Source: Monilinia fructicola
Taxonomy: Eukaryota; Ascomycota; Leotiomycetes; Helotiales; Sclerotiniaceae
Direction: 5' to 3'
Assembly: GCA_008692225.1 (NCBI GenBank)
Contig: VICG01000011.1
Location: 682,001-746,000, forward strand
Length of the DNA stretch: 64,000 nt
The first letter of the stretch is position 1, and each line of letters opens with the position of its first letter. This document shows positions 1 to 11,284 of the stretch, piece by piece. A program made the position numbers and the translations under genes. Below the pieces are notes generated by a model. The model saw only the letters and a list, made by a program, of their open reading frames with translations. It was not told the DNA's origin and ran no database searches.

Positions 1-318
1 TCGAGGCATTGGGTTGTTGGTTGCTCCACCACTCTCATTGTGGATGCCTGCTCATCATTTCCAACCAGAGTGGCATTGCGCTTGTTTATTCATTCGGTTA
101 TAGTGTCTGAACGGACTATGATTCATGCCATCGCAAGCATTTATTGAGAAGGAAAATCCAATCACAAGTGAGGTCACAAAAACCCTCAGAACCTAATGCC
201 AATAATATTCGAGAATGCTAGTTGAGAGTACTTTCTCCATCTTCGGGCACAACACTCAGCCCCAATTCCAACCCGCTGCTCCCGGGAGCCAGCGAATCTT
301 TCCGCCCACAGCAAGATT
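1..318. other. Window edge / 3' flank, no gene seen
   Basis: No supportable coding region lies here. Short open frames on both strands have no recognisable protein similarity. The stretch is the downstream flank of the minus-strand phosphatase gene that ends at 319. Confidence 0.5.
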
Positions 319-939
319 TCACTTTTGCAGTTTGTCCAAAGTTTCATACTGCCCTGTGGTTTTCCCCTCGTGCGTCTGCTCAACGTGATTGGTGCGGTAG
401 TCGGCATGCGACAACTTCACCTTCCCCTTCTCATTCTTGTACTGTAGCGCCGTGATCATCGTCCCCGTCCTGCCATGCCCAAATCCACACCACACAAGCG
501 TGTCCTTCTTGAAAGAGGTGTACGCCTTGTATCCCTGCTCCATCTGATCCAGCGTCGGAGAATGGTAATCCTCCACGGGGATATGCGTAAATTCGATTCG
601 GGGCTTGGCGTTGGCGAGCTCATGGCCAATCGCATAACTGGTCATCGTGTCACTGTTGAGACAAATGACATTTCCGATCTTTTGTTTGTGGAGAAAGTCA
701 ATGTCGGCTTGCAGAATGTGCTGAGATTTGTCGCCCTGCTCCTCAACGTAGTTTGGTGAGGAGGAACGGTAGAGTTTATTGGAGCCGGCGTATCTGGTGA
801 CTGTTTCCCATTGGGAGAATCCGGCTGTTTTGGTGCCTTTTGCAGCGGCCAGGTTGATGGCTTCGCTTTCTGCGTCCACTTCAACATTTGAGGTGGTGGC
901 CGTGTTCGTCTTGGCCTCGATATCTGGGATGGTGGCCAT
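319..939 (-). CDS. Tyrosine / dual-specificity phosphatase-like protein, 206 aa
   Basis: An uninterrupted 206-codon frame. Residues 150-159 read WCGFGHGRTG, the CX5R phosphate-binding loop of cysteine-dependent phosphatases, with C151 as expected nucleophile and R157. An acidic residue in the PVEDYHSP segment (about 121-128) is placed like the general-acid loop. The order (hydrophobic strand VICLNS near 91-96, acid loop, P-loop) fits a minimal dual-specificity fold. The residue before the catalytic Cys is Trp rather than the usual His, which normally tunes the thiolate. No signal peptide or membrane segment is visible, so it is probably cytosolic; the substrate cannot be inferred. Upstream on the same strand, a GTGAGT donor near 1034 and a TTAG acceptor near 982 suggest an intron in the 5' leader. 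The family call is good; phosphatase activity is inferred. Confidence 0.75.
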   Translation of the reverse strand: MATIPDIEAKTNTATTSNVEVDAESEAINLAAAKGTKTAGFSQWETVTRYAGSNKLYRSSSPNYVEEQGDKSQHILQADIDFLHKQKIGNVICLNSDTMTSYAIGHELANAKPRIEFTHIPVEDYHSPTLDQMEQGYKAYTSFKKDTLVWCGFGHGRTGTMITALQYKNEKGKVKLSHADYRTNHVEQTHEGKTTGQYETLDKLQK

Positions 940-1039
940 GGTGATCCGGTCTTTGGGGAATGAAATTGTTATTCCTGGTACCTAAGTAAGCATTAGCTGG
1001 GAATGGAAAGACTAGAGATAGCTGAGCGCATACTCACTG

Positions 1040-2088
1040 AGGATGGAATGCGAAGTAACTATCTACTGGGCTGGTTCTTGATGTGCTTTCCATATTGAAC
1101 TGGGTAAAAGTGAGGTATTTATGCTTTTCATCAAGACCTATGGCGCACGAATTCATCACCCAAATATTATAACCTGCATTTCTAATCTCTCCCGAACATG
1201 CGTAACACGCATTGAAGCACTTCTCTTTGAGTCACGTATTGTAACACATGTTACTGCCGTGCATGCTAATTCGAGATATCCAGCTATTAACTAGCAATGG
1301 CTACACAAGATACCCCGCACGACGGAAGTGGTAAATGGATTAATGGTTGCATGCTTCAGTCGTGTTTTGCTATTGTTCAGACAAACATTAAACTACCATT
1401 GAAAGTGATGGTGTCTGTAGTTCGACGTCAAACCCGACACATTGCCAGGCGTAACTATCATTCTGCCGAAACCAGTCAAAATTCCGAGTCTGAAATTCTC
1501 TCGAGTCAATCGAGCATCTTCTGAAACATAAGTTGGTCTTCAAAAATAACTCAAAGAGAAGAAATCTCGCAGTACCCCTCTTGAAACCCAAGTAAGTCGA
1601 GATCTAGCGGCAAATGTGCCGAGCTGAAAGTCCTGTTTAGTCCTAGAACAGTACCATTCCAAGGAACCTTAATTCCACGACATTCATTGTCGGCGGGGTA
1701 GTCAAGATGTACTTTTGCAACCTCTCCCTCACTCAGCTTTCACAACGCCAATTGCGCCTGTGACGCTGCATGATTTCCGATAGATCTGCAAACTTTGCAT
1801 TTCCTTTTGGACCGACTACTTCTCTAGACCCGAGCTTCCTAGAAGTTGGCTTGCCTTGCCTTGGGTCCATCATGCCAATTTTCTGCATTTTCCCTGAGTC
1901 GTCCAAATACTCCTACACTCGTTTTACCATAGGAAGTCACCCTCTCTAAATTTCTCGCATGGATAGCCACTACTTTAAATTCCTTGTTTGTTTCCTTAAG
2001 TGATGAATAACAAATAGGCTTTTTCGAGAAGAGGAATTGACACTTGCAATGATGCAGTAGTAACATCCTACCCTCCGGGTGATCCCGA
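1040..2088. other. Gene-poor AT-rich stretch
   Basis: Only short open frames on both strands, with no recognisable motif. The part near 1080-1140 is probably the promoter of the phosphatase gene. The 1840-2066 segment may contain decayed downstream sequence of the CorA-like relic, but I cannot align it by eye. Confidence 0.4.
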
Positions 2089-2650
2089 TTATTTGTCTAG
2101 TATAAGGAATGCCGGTGTTACTCGTGAGTTGGAGCGAGAAGTTGAGCATAGAGAAGAAATCTTCGAGCGCTTGTGGTAGCTGAAATTTTGTAAGACTCTG
2201 CGTTGGTCTGTCAAAACGCCCCTAGTCATCTTGATTTCATCCCCGACATCTTTGATGTTTTTATATAGCCAGTCGCCTTGTATATCAAGCAATTTCCCGA
2301 GATTTTGGCTTCGAAATTTGTGGTGTCTTGGATGATTTTTCTTCGGCTTTTGAATTTCTTCCGCTACGCACTGAAACAGATTTGACATTTTAGTCTCTCA
2401 GTCTTTCTATAGTAGAATCATCAAATTGTTTGGAACAACATAATTTCGAATAATGAATCGATGAAACTGGCTTACCGCATTACCGACAGTCTCCTCAATG
2501 ATTTGATGAAACTGCAGGGATTTTACATGACGATGGCGATCTAATGTTGTAGAGCATACTTTCAAGACTCTTTCTATCAAGTCTGTCGCGGAGCTGATGC
2601 CTTCGCTGGGCGGATCGATTTTCGCAACTACTTGACCACAGATCATTCAT
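2089..2650 (-). pseudogene. CorA-like / ankyrin-associated membrane protein relic
   Basis: Two minus-strand frames together resemble the linker region of the large fungal CorA-like (Mg2+ transporter-like) family. The first (2407-2646) has a segment of the type DLIERVLKVCSTTLDR followed by FHQIIEETVGNAVSQF. The second (2089-2388) has NIKDVGDEIKMTRGVLTDQ followed by RRVLQNF, like the family's 'IKDIRDELxxIxxVLxDQ' coiled-coil block just before its two membrane helices. No clean start is visible, the frames are separated by stops, and no membrane pair with a GMN-like motif follows downstream. I read it as a decayed fragment; a multi-exon gene with sequence errors is the alternative. The family match is from memory of the consensus, not from a search. 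Confidence 0.4.
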
Positions 2651-2803
2651 GCCGTTAGAGACATCAGTATTTGCTCCTTGTTTGAGATCCATCGATAAAG
2701 TCGGTGTGCTGTTGGTGGAGATAAAAAATTTTCGCATACAAGCCCCTTCTATTGAGATACGTTCAGACACTTGGGTTTTTTGTTCAATGTTTGTATCTGC
2801 CAA

Positions 2804-4145
2804 TCCTGACTATGAAACGGTGTCCTCAGCCAAAAGAGAGAACCGACTCATCTACATCATTTCATATGTAAACAGTACAACCGCATCTGCAAACACTTTG
2901 CGCTCCACATTCTTGTAACTGTGGAAGGAATGAATGCGGAGTGATGGTACCCTTCCACTGGTATCGCAGTCATATATGAAGATTGACTATGGCTACTCCG
3001 GTCATCGGATATTACCTTGCTATATTTCAAAAAACAACTTCGAACTCGATCTTTTGAAAGTTGGCCCTAGTCAGCATATGTTGAAGACTTTCGAGAAATA
3101 TCAAAAATTCTTACCGTTGGGCTTCTTATGCCTTCCAGGTTGTCTACGACATTCCGAGGCTGGATGTTGCAAGAAAAGAACCACCGACTTTTTGTAACAA
3201 GAAAGATTTCGATATGTAAAGACTGGTAATGCTACATTTATCAGCAGTAGATCACAACCATGTACGATCAGTTAACAGAGATCAGGGCTATAATTTATAC
3301 CCTGGAAAACTCAACTGCAATACCAATGGAAAGAGTGCCATGGCTAAGCTTTTATCCCTTCCACAATTGCGATAACGTTGATGGCAAAGTGTCTATGGAA
3401 GTTGCTATGTTGCTTGATATTACACTTTCCAAGCCACCTAGTTGAGTGAAAGGAATCACATTTTTGGAACAATGAATCGTCACTGATGAAAGCATTCTAC
3501 TTGTAAAAGCCACAAATAAAGTGTTAATACCGAAGCATACGGTATAGGGATTCCAATACGTACCATGTGGAACACACTGGGGTGATACTTTGTGGTTGTT
3601 GCATGACTCGAAAGGGAGCGAAAGGGAGCAGCCGAATGAGTTTCACAGCTTTTCACTCCTGCTCAATGATCCAATAGTTCTACCACCTCATGCATCAATG
3701 TTACATTTGTATAGGTTTTCCCAGAAAGGATGCGCCATATAAGTAAAAATTCACACAACTCTCTTCCAGTGTGCACTTTATTCCAAACTTTGATAACGGC
3801 TCCGTTCGGATCAACCCATAAAGTGTACACTAATACTCACCTTAGGCAAAACTTCTTGTATGTCGGGTAATACATCAACGCTTGTCTCGATTTGAGCAAT
3901 TGACTGCGCAAGTAACCACAATGCATGAATTGTGATTCTGGGTATCCGGCTGTGTCTGAGGAGGCTTATTAATGTATGAAAACCAAAAACGATAAATTTC
4001 CGTTCGTTGTCCAATATGTAGACTGAGAGGCGACGACATTGAAGGGCATATTTTAATTAGATATCATATTGACATAACAACCATGCGACCTTGAATGCGC
4101 CGAATATACATCGAGATATTGAAATTGTCTGAGTACAGCTCATAC
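2804..4145. other. Gene-poor AT-rich stretch
   Basis: Several short open frames occur (for example 2934-3197 and 3260-3445), but none has a recognisable domain, clear splice structure or convincing codon pattern. Nothing supportable is seen before the SSF1 stop codon at 4146. Confidence 0.4.
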
Positions 4146-5541
4146 TCAACCAGCAGCAATCTCCTCTTGCTCATCTTCCCATTCTCCTCTTTCCTCCATC
4201 TCCTCATTCAGCTCCATCTCACCATCCCCTTCTAAACCTTCACTATCCCACTCATCTACATCCATCTCATCGTCTTCTTCATCATCATCCTCGCCACCCT
4301 TTTTATTAGCAGCCTTATTCTTCTTTTTTCTCTCAACATTCTCCTTCTGTATCTTCTTGCGGGCTGCCTTTTCCTGCCTTCTCTTCTCCCAGACTTTGTC
4401 CATTTCTCTGACCTCTTCTTTAGTTTTGTTGATATATTCGTGCCACATGATCTTCCCGTCACACACGCCTTCTTCGACCTTTGTCATTCTCAATTTCATC
4501 CGTGGTCCAATTCCACCAACTTGATAGCTCGTTTTTCAGCACCGCCCTTGCCTTGTCCATCACGTCCCTTTTCTTTTTGGCGTTTGCTCAGAATCTTGCG
4601 GGTGCGTGTCTCAACTACCTCTACCTCTGCATCGGTGTCAACTTCGCTTCCGCTTGTAGCATCCGTCATATATCCAGCACCGTCTTCTCCAACCATATAG
4701 TCTGCAATATCTTCCAATTTTCCAAGATTTGGTAAACCCTTCCTTGGATTCTTTGAATGTAGATATTTCTCAGCGGCGTTCAACCTTCGCAATGGTCTCG
4801 AGAGACCTATACGTTTGGTGGTGATTGCATAGTGACGAAGATTGATGGTATAAGTACCATCATCTTCGCCCTTAGTGGGTTCTCGATTTAGAAGCATAAC
4901 TCTGCGGATGGATGATAAAGGCGTAGCATTAGGAGAGATGGGTGGGAAAAGAGATTGAAAAATGGTGGTTGTGAGCGATTCGAGATGTTTGGGTATCTTG
5001 TTCTCGGAACTCGATTCTGAAGCAGGAGATATGAAGTTATTCATGACAAGCTAAATGGATCAGTCAAAAGCCCCAATTATGCATGAGGGTATGAACATAC
5101 CAGTGGGGGAGTAGTGTATTCTTTTCCGCCACCTTTAGGATGTTTCAAAGCCTTTCTAACATCCTTACAGAGAGAATATTTCTCTACATTGAAGTGTAAT
5201 GTTGGACCTCTTGGTGTGAGAGCAAGTCGCATGTTTGTATTTCCAGCCTCGGATCTTGAAAACAACATGAGATGAGTGACACCCAAAGGACCAGCCATTG
5301 TGAGATAATCTCTCAATCTGTTTGCTCTTCTCTCCTTTAACCTTGAAGCCGTATCCGGTTCCATCATCCTTCGAACATCTCTTACCAATTGACTAACACT
5401 TGGCCCAACTTCTCCAGCTCCTGCTCGAATTACCATACTTTTCGGTGATCGTGAAGCCTGACTGGCAGAAGCTGACTTTGCTCCAGCTGGTCCATTGTTG
5501 GCGCCAACATGAGTACGCTTCTTGGTTCGTCTTCTCGCCAT
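4146..5541 (-). CDS. SSF1: Ribosome biogenesis protein Ssf1 (Brix domain, Peter Pan homologue); one apparent frameshift
   Basis: Nucleolar factor for 60S pre-ribosome assembly (27S pre-rRNA processing), known from the yeast Ssf1/metazoan PPAN family. Exon 1 is 5101-5541 and exon 2 is 4146-5050, joined across a 50-nt intron (GTATGT donor, TTTAG acceptor) that restores TTPPLLVMNNF. The N terminus is a basic tract (ARRRTKKRTHV), followed by the Brix domain with RDYLTMAGPLGVTHLMLFS, the LRHYAITTKR block, and KLVEL immediately before GPRMKLRMTKVEEG. The C terminus is a Lys/Glu coiled coil and a long acidic tail. Around 4507 the frame breaks: KLVEL and GPRMKLRM lie in adjacent frames, as if one base were missing. 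With one base added the length is 448 aa, normal for the family. The start is the first ATG, upstream of the basic tract. Its divergent neighbour RRP3 is also a ribosome-assembly gene. Confidence 0.9.
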
Positions 5542-5878
5542 TTTTATCTTTGGGTTGTATGATGTTATTTGTGTAGAACCTTCTTCGTCGGGTCCTCCTG
5601 ATATTTTCTTAAACGTAGAAACTTTTGTGCGCGACCAATCAGATAAGCGGATCCGATAAGCTGATAAAAAAATTATTTTCTCCAGCCTTAAAGTAGCTGG
5701 AGAACTATTAAACTAGCTGAAGTTCTTCATTTGATACTCACTCATATAGAAGTATATCACAAAATTGTCACATTATTGGGAGATTTACAACAATATTGAG
5801 GCTAATTATTAATCCGAGACCTTGCTTTGATACATTGTTACGAACTTATTCTATCTGGTCTAACACGACTAATCAATC
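5542..5878. promoter_or_regulatory. Shared divergent promoter of SSF1 and RRP3
   Basis: This 337-bp AT-rich interval separates the start codons of two divergently transcribed ribosome-biogenesis genes. A near-palindromic A/T element around 5660-5680 (a run of A followed by TTATTTT) resembles, but does not match exactly, the yeast RRPE element. I see no clear PAC element. Co-regulation is an inference from gene function and orientation. Confidence 0.5.
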
Positions 5879-7376
5879 ATGTCTTCCGTGAAGCGGAGGA
5901 AGACTGAGAAAGATGTATCATCTGGTTCCAAGTCGAAGCACGTAAAAGAATCAAAACAAGTCTCGCCATCACCTTCCCCTGAGCCAATTGAGGAAACCAA
6001 GACCAATGAAGTCGAAGACGATGCTGAGGAAGCAGAGGTCGTAAAGTCTTTTAAAGAATTGGTTTGTAATTACTTTACTATCACAAATATGTTTTACTGA
6101 CAATTCTAGGGTATTGTCGACTCACTCTGCGAAGCATGCGACACTTTGGGATACAAGGCTCCAACTCCTATCCAAAGAGAATCTATACCACTTGCACTCC
6201 AAGGAAGGGATTTGATCGGTTTGGCAGAAACAGGAAGTGGGAAGACAGCGGCGTTTGCTTTACCAATTCTTCAATCTCTACTCGACAAACCACAACCGCT
6301 CTTTGGGTTGGTTTTAGCTCCAACTCGTGAACTTGCGTATCAAATTTCTCAGTCATTCGAGGCTCTTGGATCTGTTATAAGAGTTAAATGTGCCGTCATA
6401 GTAGGAGGAATGGATATGGTTCCACAGGCAATTGCTTTGGGTAAAAAACCTCACATTATAGTTGCCACTCCCGGTCGTCTTCTTGATCATCTAGAAAACA
6501 CAAAAGGCTTCTCATTACGGTCGTTGAAGTATTTGGTTATGGACGAAGCCGATCGACTACTTGACCTCGATTTCGGACCTATTCTCGATAAAATCCTAAA
6601 AGTCCTACCTCGAGAGCGACGAACGTATCTCTTTTCCGCGACTATTAGCTCCAAGGTTGAAAGTCTCCAAACGAGCAAGTTTGAAGGATCCACTGCGAGT
6701 AAGCATTAGCAGCAACAAGTATCAAACTGTCTCGACTCTCATTCAAAACTACATATTTATACCATTAGTTCACAAGGATACATACTTGATCTACCTCTTG
6801 AATGAGTTCGCGGGTCAATCCGCCATTATTTTTACCCGGACAGTTAATGAGACGCAGAGAATCGCAATTTTACTCCGAACCCTTGGTTTCGGGGCCATTC
6901 CGCTACATGGTCAACTTTCGCAATCTTCTCGCTTGGGTGCCCTGAATAAGTTCCGTGCAGGTTCAAGAGAAATTCTTGTTGCAACCGATGTCGCTGCTCG
7001 TGGTTTGGATATTCCTTCCGTTGACGTTGTATTGAACTACGACATGCCACAGGACAGTAAAACATATATTCATAGAGTTGGACGAACTGCCCGTGCAGGA
7101 AAGTCCGGGCATGCAATTAGTTTTGTCACTCAATATGATGTGGAGATTTGGATGCGCATTGAGGCAGCACTAGGAAAGAAACAGGACGAATACCAGACTG
7201 TCAAGGATGAAGTTATGGTATTCAAGCCTAGAGTGGAAGAAGCCCAGAGACACGCCAGGAACGAGATGAAGAATTTGCACGAAGACAGGGGTAAGAAGGG
7301 CGCAGTGTTGAAAGGAAGAAGACCTGCCAAAGGTGCTAAACGAGGTCGTGATGAAATGGATAGGGAAGAAGGTTAG
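5879..7376 (+). CDS. RRP3: DEAD-box ATP-dependent rRNA helicase Rrp3; one apparent frameshift
   Basis: RNA helicase of the Rrp3/DDX47 group, needed for 18S rRNA maturation in the nucleolus. Exon 1 is 5879-6061 and exon 2 is 6110-7376; the 48-nt intron has a GTTTGT donor, a CTGAC branch site and a CTAG acceptor. Motifs in order: Q-motif (GYKAPTPIQ, about 75-83), Walker A (AETGSGKT, 100-107), [18 protein letters not shown] (206-209), SAT, then [16 protein letters not shown] and [10 protein letters not shown] in the second RecA domain. The acidic, Ser-rich N-terminal tail and basic C-terminal tail are typical. Near 6669-6671 the frame shifts by one: KVESLQ is followed by [13 protein letters not shown] only if one A of an A3 run is removed, giving 482 aa. 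Without that the protein ends after the SAT motif and lacks the second helicase domain. Confidence 0.92.
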
Positions 7377-7678
7377 GTATCCACTTAATTGTGACTGGAA
7401 AGTTAAAGTTTCGATACCAAATAATATAATATCTCAATTTACCACAAAACTCCAGATCATTCTCGGTTGTGTTCTACATCTTGCCCATCAATCATTGTAA
7501 AATATAATCAAGTACCTAGTTTGACATGTCTACATACAATATGGAGGACCTCGGAAGTAGTTTCTACCGGGCCGAGACCGCCAAAAAATCTGGGGTAGCG
7601 GGGCAATAATATCAACAAACATCACATAGCATTGAGTATTTAGCTCTGATCATTCTCCATTGTACATAAATTATCATT
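7377..7678. other. Intergenic, RRP3 3' flank and CoA-transferase promoter
   Basis: An AT-rich 302-bp spacer between two plus-strand genes. The start holds the likely RRP3 3' end region and the end holds the promoter and leader of the CoA-transferase gene. No open frame or repeat is worth listing. Confidence 0.5.
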
Positions 7679-9235
7679 ATGATCACTTCAATTTGTTCAC
7701 GGTCGCTCCTTCGAGCTTCTCAAACTTTTTCGCATTCTAATGGCTTCGCTCCAGCGGTCAGGCAGATTAGGCGCAGAGGATTGGCAGATGCTTCTACGAA
7801 TGATATGACACTCCCCTTAAAGGGGTATAAAGTCCTTGATATGACCCGAGTACTCGCAGGTGTAAGTTGAACCTCTAGTATGGTTCCTGTAAAGGTTTTC
7901 TAACAATTGCATAGCCGTATTGTACACAGATCTTAGGAGACCTTGGGTATGATTTGCTATGACTTTGCTACCACTCAAGCTTACATTTCTAGCGCAGAGG
8001 TAATAAAAGTCGAGCATCCTACTAAAGGCGATGATACTAGGCATTGGGGGCCCCCCTATGCAAAATACTTGGATGATTCAGGGAGGGAAGGGCCAGGAGA
8101 AAGTGCATATTTCTTTGCTGTAGCTTGGCCACATGCTCCAATTTACCACAAGCTTCTGGCTCACCAATGACCAGGTAAATCGAAATAAAAAATCACTCGG
8201 CCTATCATTCAAACATCCATCGGCAGTGAAAATTCTCCACAAACTTGCTGCGGAGAGTGATATTCTAGTTGAGAACTATTTACCTGGGTCGCTTAAAAAA
8301 TATGGGATGGACTACGACACCTTGCGAGAGATAAACCCTCGATTAATTTATGCTTCTATTACCGGCTATGGCCAAACAGGTCCATACCGAAACCGGGCCG
8401 GGTATGATGTTATGGTTGAAGCTGAAATGGGATTGATGCATATCACGGGAAGTAGAGATGGACCCCCCGTGAAAGTAGGTGTTGCAGTGACAGATTTGAC
8501 GACCGGCTTGTATACTAGTAACAGTATAATGGCTGCTTTGTTAGCAAGAGGTAGAACAGGAAGAGGACAGCACATTGACGTTGCTCTATCGGACTGTCAA
8601 GTCGCCACGTTGTCGAACCTGGCGAGTTCATGTTTGATCAGTGGGGACAAGGACGAAGGGAGGTGGGGAACTGCTCATCGTAAGTATAGTTTGATTATTT
8701 TGAAAACTCTATTCTAAATGCCGTCCTAGCATCGATCGTACCTTATCGCTCATATAAGACAAAAGATGGAGACATCTTATTTGGTGGAGGAAATGATAGA
8801 CTATTTGGACTCCTATGTGATGGGCTTGGACGCTCAGATTGGAAAGAGGATCCAAGATTCGTCGTTAACACAGCAAGAGTTGCTCACCGAGCAGAGTTAG
8901 ACAGCTCTATCGAGAAGATTACGCAAGATAAAACTACCCAGGAGTGGTTGAATATTTTTGAGGGATCTGGGCTACCATATGCAGCCATCAATGATGTCCA
9001 AGGAACATTGAATCATGAGCACGTGTTGGCCAGGAATATGGTTAAAGAGATGGATCACGAATACTGCGGTCCCATCAAGATGGTCAACACGCCAGTAAAG
9101 TATAGTGAGAGCAAACCAAGCATAAGAACAGCACCTCCTATGCTAGGACAACATACAGATGAGATTCTTAGAGATGTTCTGGGAATGAACGAATCCGAAA
9201 TCGAAGCATTGAAGGCGGAAGGTGCAGTTAAATAG
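7679..9235 (+). CDS. Class III CoA-transferase (CaiB/BaiF family), likely mitochondrial, 450 aa
   Basis: Transfers CoA between carboxylic acids; closest in flavour to the mitochondrial succinate-hydroxymethylglutarate CoA-transferase (SUGCT) group. Five exons rebuild one clean frame: 7679-7861, 7915-7946, 7993-8119, 8175-8679 and 8730-9235. The introns are 46-55 nt; intron 1 shows a perfect CTAAC branch site. The Arg/Ser-rich, acid-poor first 35 residues look like a mitochondrial presequence. Family blocks follow: VLDMTRVLAGPYCTQILGD, AEVIKVEHP, NRNKKSLGLSF, LVENYLPGSLKKYG, YASITGYGQTGPY, the GYD motif carrying the family's catalytic Asp, TDLTTGLY and GRGQHIDVAL. No frame break is present, unlike several neighbours. 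The exact acyl substrate is not predictable. Intron 3 has a weak GTAGCT donor. Confidence 0.9.
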
Positions 9236-9762
9236 AGCTATATACCTAGACGTCGTAGATCCTGAATACTATAATTTTCCCTCATGGACGTCATTGTCAT
9301 TGGGCTCCTTCTCAAAACGCGAAGCGTCAGGTTAAGTTGGGAGGAGTGCAATTTTATCATATCACATGATTTTCGAACATGTGATTGCCAGTTTATTCAT
9401 CACCAGACCACTTTTTGTACTCTCTCATAACGACGTTCTCCAAGTACTTCCAAGAGCATCAACTCTACACTTTCAAGAGGTTGAAGCTGTATGTCAAGGA
9501 GCTCTGTCATAATTATTTACTCTACTGGGATCTATCATCACGCGTGCCCACACGTCTGTATATCAATTATCTTTGGCTGTTGCCATAAGGTTAACACTGG
9601 CTTTCAATTCTTCAATTGACTTCGGTCAAACATTACCTTACTCTCTTGATTCAGCTCATCAATTCTAGACATCTATCACGCTTGTCGCAGACAGGTAGCT
9701 TTGATCATTCCCGCCGGCGCAAAAATCATTGCCTCGCAGAATATCAATCAACCACGACAGAC
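9236..9762. other. Intergenic and 5' leader of the PHD-finger gene
   Basis: Contains CT-rich leader sequence and an open frame that runs into the PHD gene from 9616. I place the start at the ATG at 9763, because upstream codons in that frame lack an ATG and show no conserved character. Confidence 0.5.
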
Positions 9763-11284
9763 ATGGACGCGCCAAACAAACCTCCAGCTGAACCCAGCGA
9801 TACAACAATGGGCAAATTATCTCCCACTCAAAAATATGTCCCCCCTCCGTTTTCTGCTTCGACCGAAATGATTCTCCAGCGCATGAAAGCAGGATTAACT
9901 GGTGGGCTGCCCAGTATTGGCATTACAGGGACACATCCGGGCTATGAAGAAATGCGCAGAAACGTTGTCTCTGGCATGAAAACTACGCAGAATATGCAAA
10001 TAAATACACCGCCACCAAGATACCAAACTAGCAGAAAGCTAACGCCCAAAACCAGTTCTGCCGCACCGAAGAGTGAAACTCCTACAAGGTCAGTTAATAG
10101 TGGAGGACCAAAAAAGAGAGGAAAAGGAGCACCAAGGGCGGGACAGAAGCGGAAAAGAGTCAAGGATGACAGTGAAAGTGCGGATGAGTCTGATGCGCTG
10201 AGTGCTTTGGGCAGGGATTCGGAATCAGATGATTCGAAGAGTGCGATGACGGAAATGCCAAAAATCACACAGAGCGGAAGACAGGTAGTAAAACCGACAC
10301 AATTTGTCCCTACATTGCCCGAGACAAGCTCAAGAAAGCGATCTTCTGCCTCCTCAAATAAGCGAAGTCAAAATCAAGAACAGGCATTGTGCAAAAGATG
10401 CGGGAGAGGCAATAGTCCCCATAATAATATGATTGTTTTTTGTGATGGGTGTAATTTGGGATGGCATCAGATGTGTCATGACCCTATAGTTTCGGATGAA
10501 GAAGTGAAGGATGAAGAAGCACCGTGGTATTGCAATGATTGTGCAAGAAAAAAGGGCATTAAACCGGCACCATCTAAGAGTGACGGTGTAAGCTGGGCCG
10601 GCAAAACGATCGACCAGGTATTCCTTACTCTCTGATTTTTACGTTCTAAGTTATGAACTAACAAACCTCTAGAGAAGAGCATATCTCTCATTACTCCCTC
10701 ATCCCCAGCTAGTATCGCTCCTCGTAAAAGCTTCCATTCTTCATCCAGATATGCCTATATTTCCCGCTAATCCTCCTCCACTCCAACCCCGCCAATCACA
10801 GAACACATCTCGCCCCACAACAAATAACATCACACAACCATTCCCTCCCTCGGCAACATCCACAGCGGGTCTCTTCTCTCGTGCAGAGTCTAATCCCAAC
10901 GCTACCATAAATTTTATTCGTAAAATAGCTCCTAATGCCAGCCCTTCCAATATCACCCCTTCTCCAATGTTTACCACTTCTTTCCCGCCAGCGCCAACTT
11001 TCACCCATGCTTCTTCTGCTCCGCCAACACTACCCCCACAGGCTTCAACAAACACGACATCAAATGGAAACGCGAATGGAACGGGTAATGGGCAGGATCT
11101 GGCGCAGGAAAGCAGGGAGTCTACGCCAAATAGCCCACCGTATCCCAAAGCTGGAACAGGACTTATGAGCAAATTGGGCCCGGATGATGAGGACATCGAC
11201 TGGCTGGTTGACAACGGTGATTTTGAAGCTTTCAGCCATACAGTTTATGATGATCATGAAGAAAAGACTACTGGGGGCATATGA
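9763..11284 (+). CDS. PHD-finger protein, 488 aa
   Basis: Probable chromatin reader. Exon 1 is 9763-10617 and exon 2 is 10673-11284, split by a 55-nt intron (GTATTC donor, CTAAC branch, CTAG acceptor). The N-terminal half is low-complexity, with Lys/Arg-rich patches (GPKKRGKGAPR, GQKRKRVKDD) that look like nuclear localisation signals. A PHD finger occupies roughly residues 207-265, with the Cys4-His-Cys3 ligand order visible as CKRCGRG, FCDGCNLGWHQMCHDP and WYCNDCARK. Exon 2 starts RRAYLSLLPHPQLVSLL, then a Pro/Thr/Asn-rich stretch, and ends in an acidic block (DDEDIDWLVDNGDFEAF). No catalytic domain accompanies the finger. The histone mark recognised and the complex it joins cannot be read from the sequence. 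Intact frame throughout. Confidence 0.85.
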
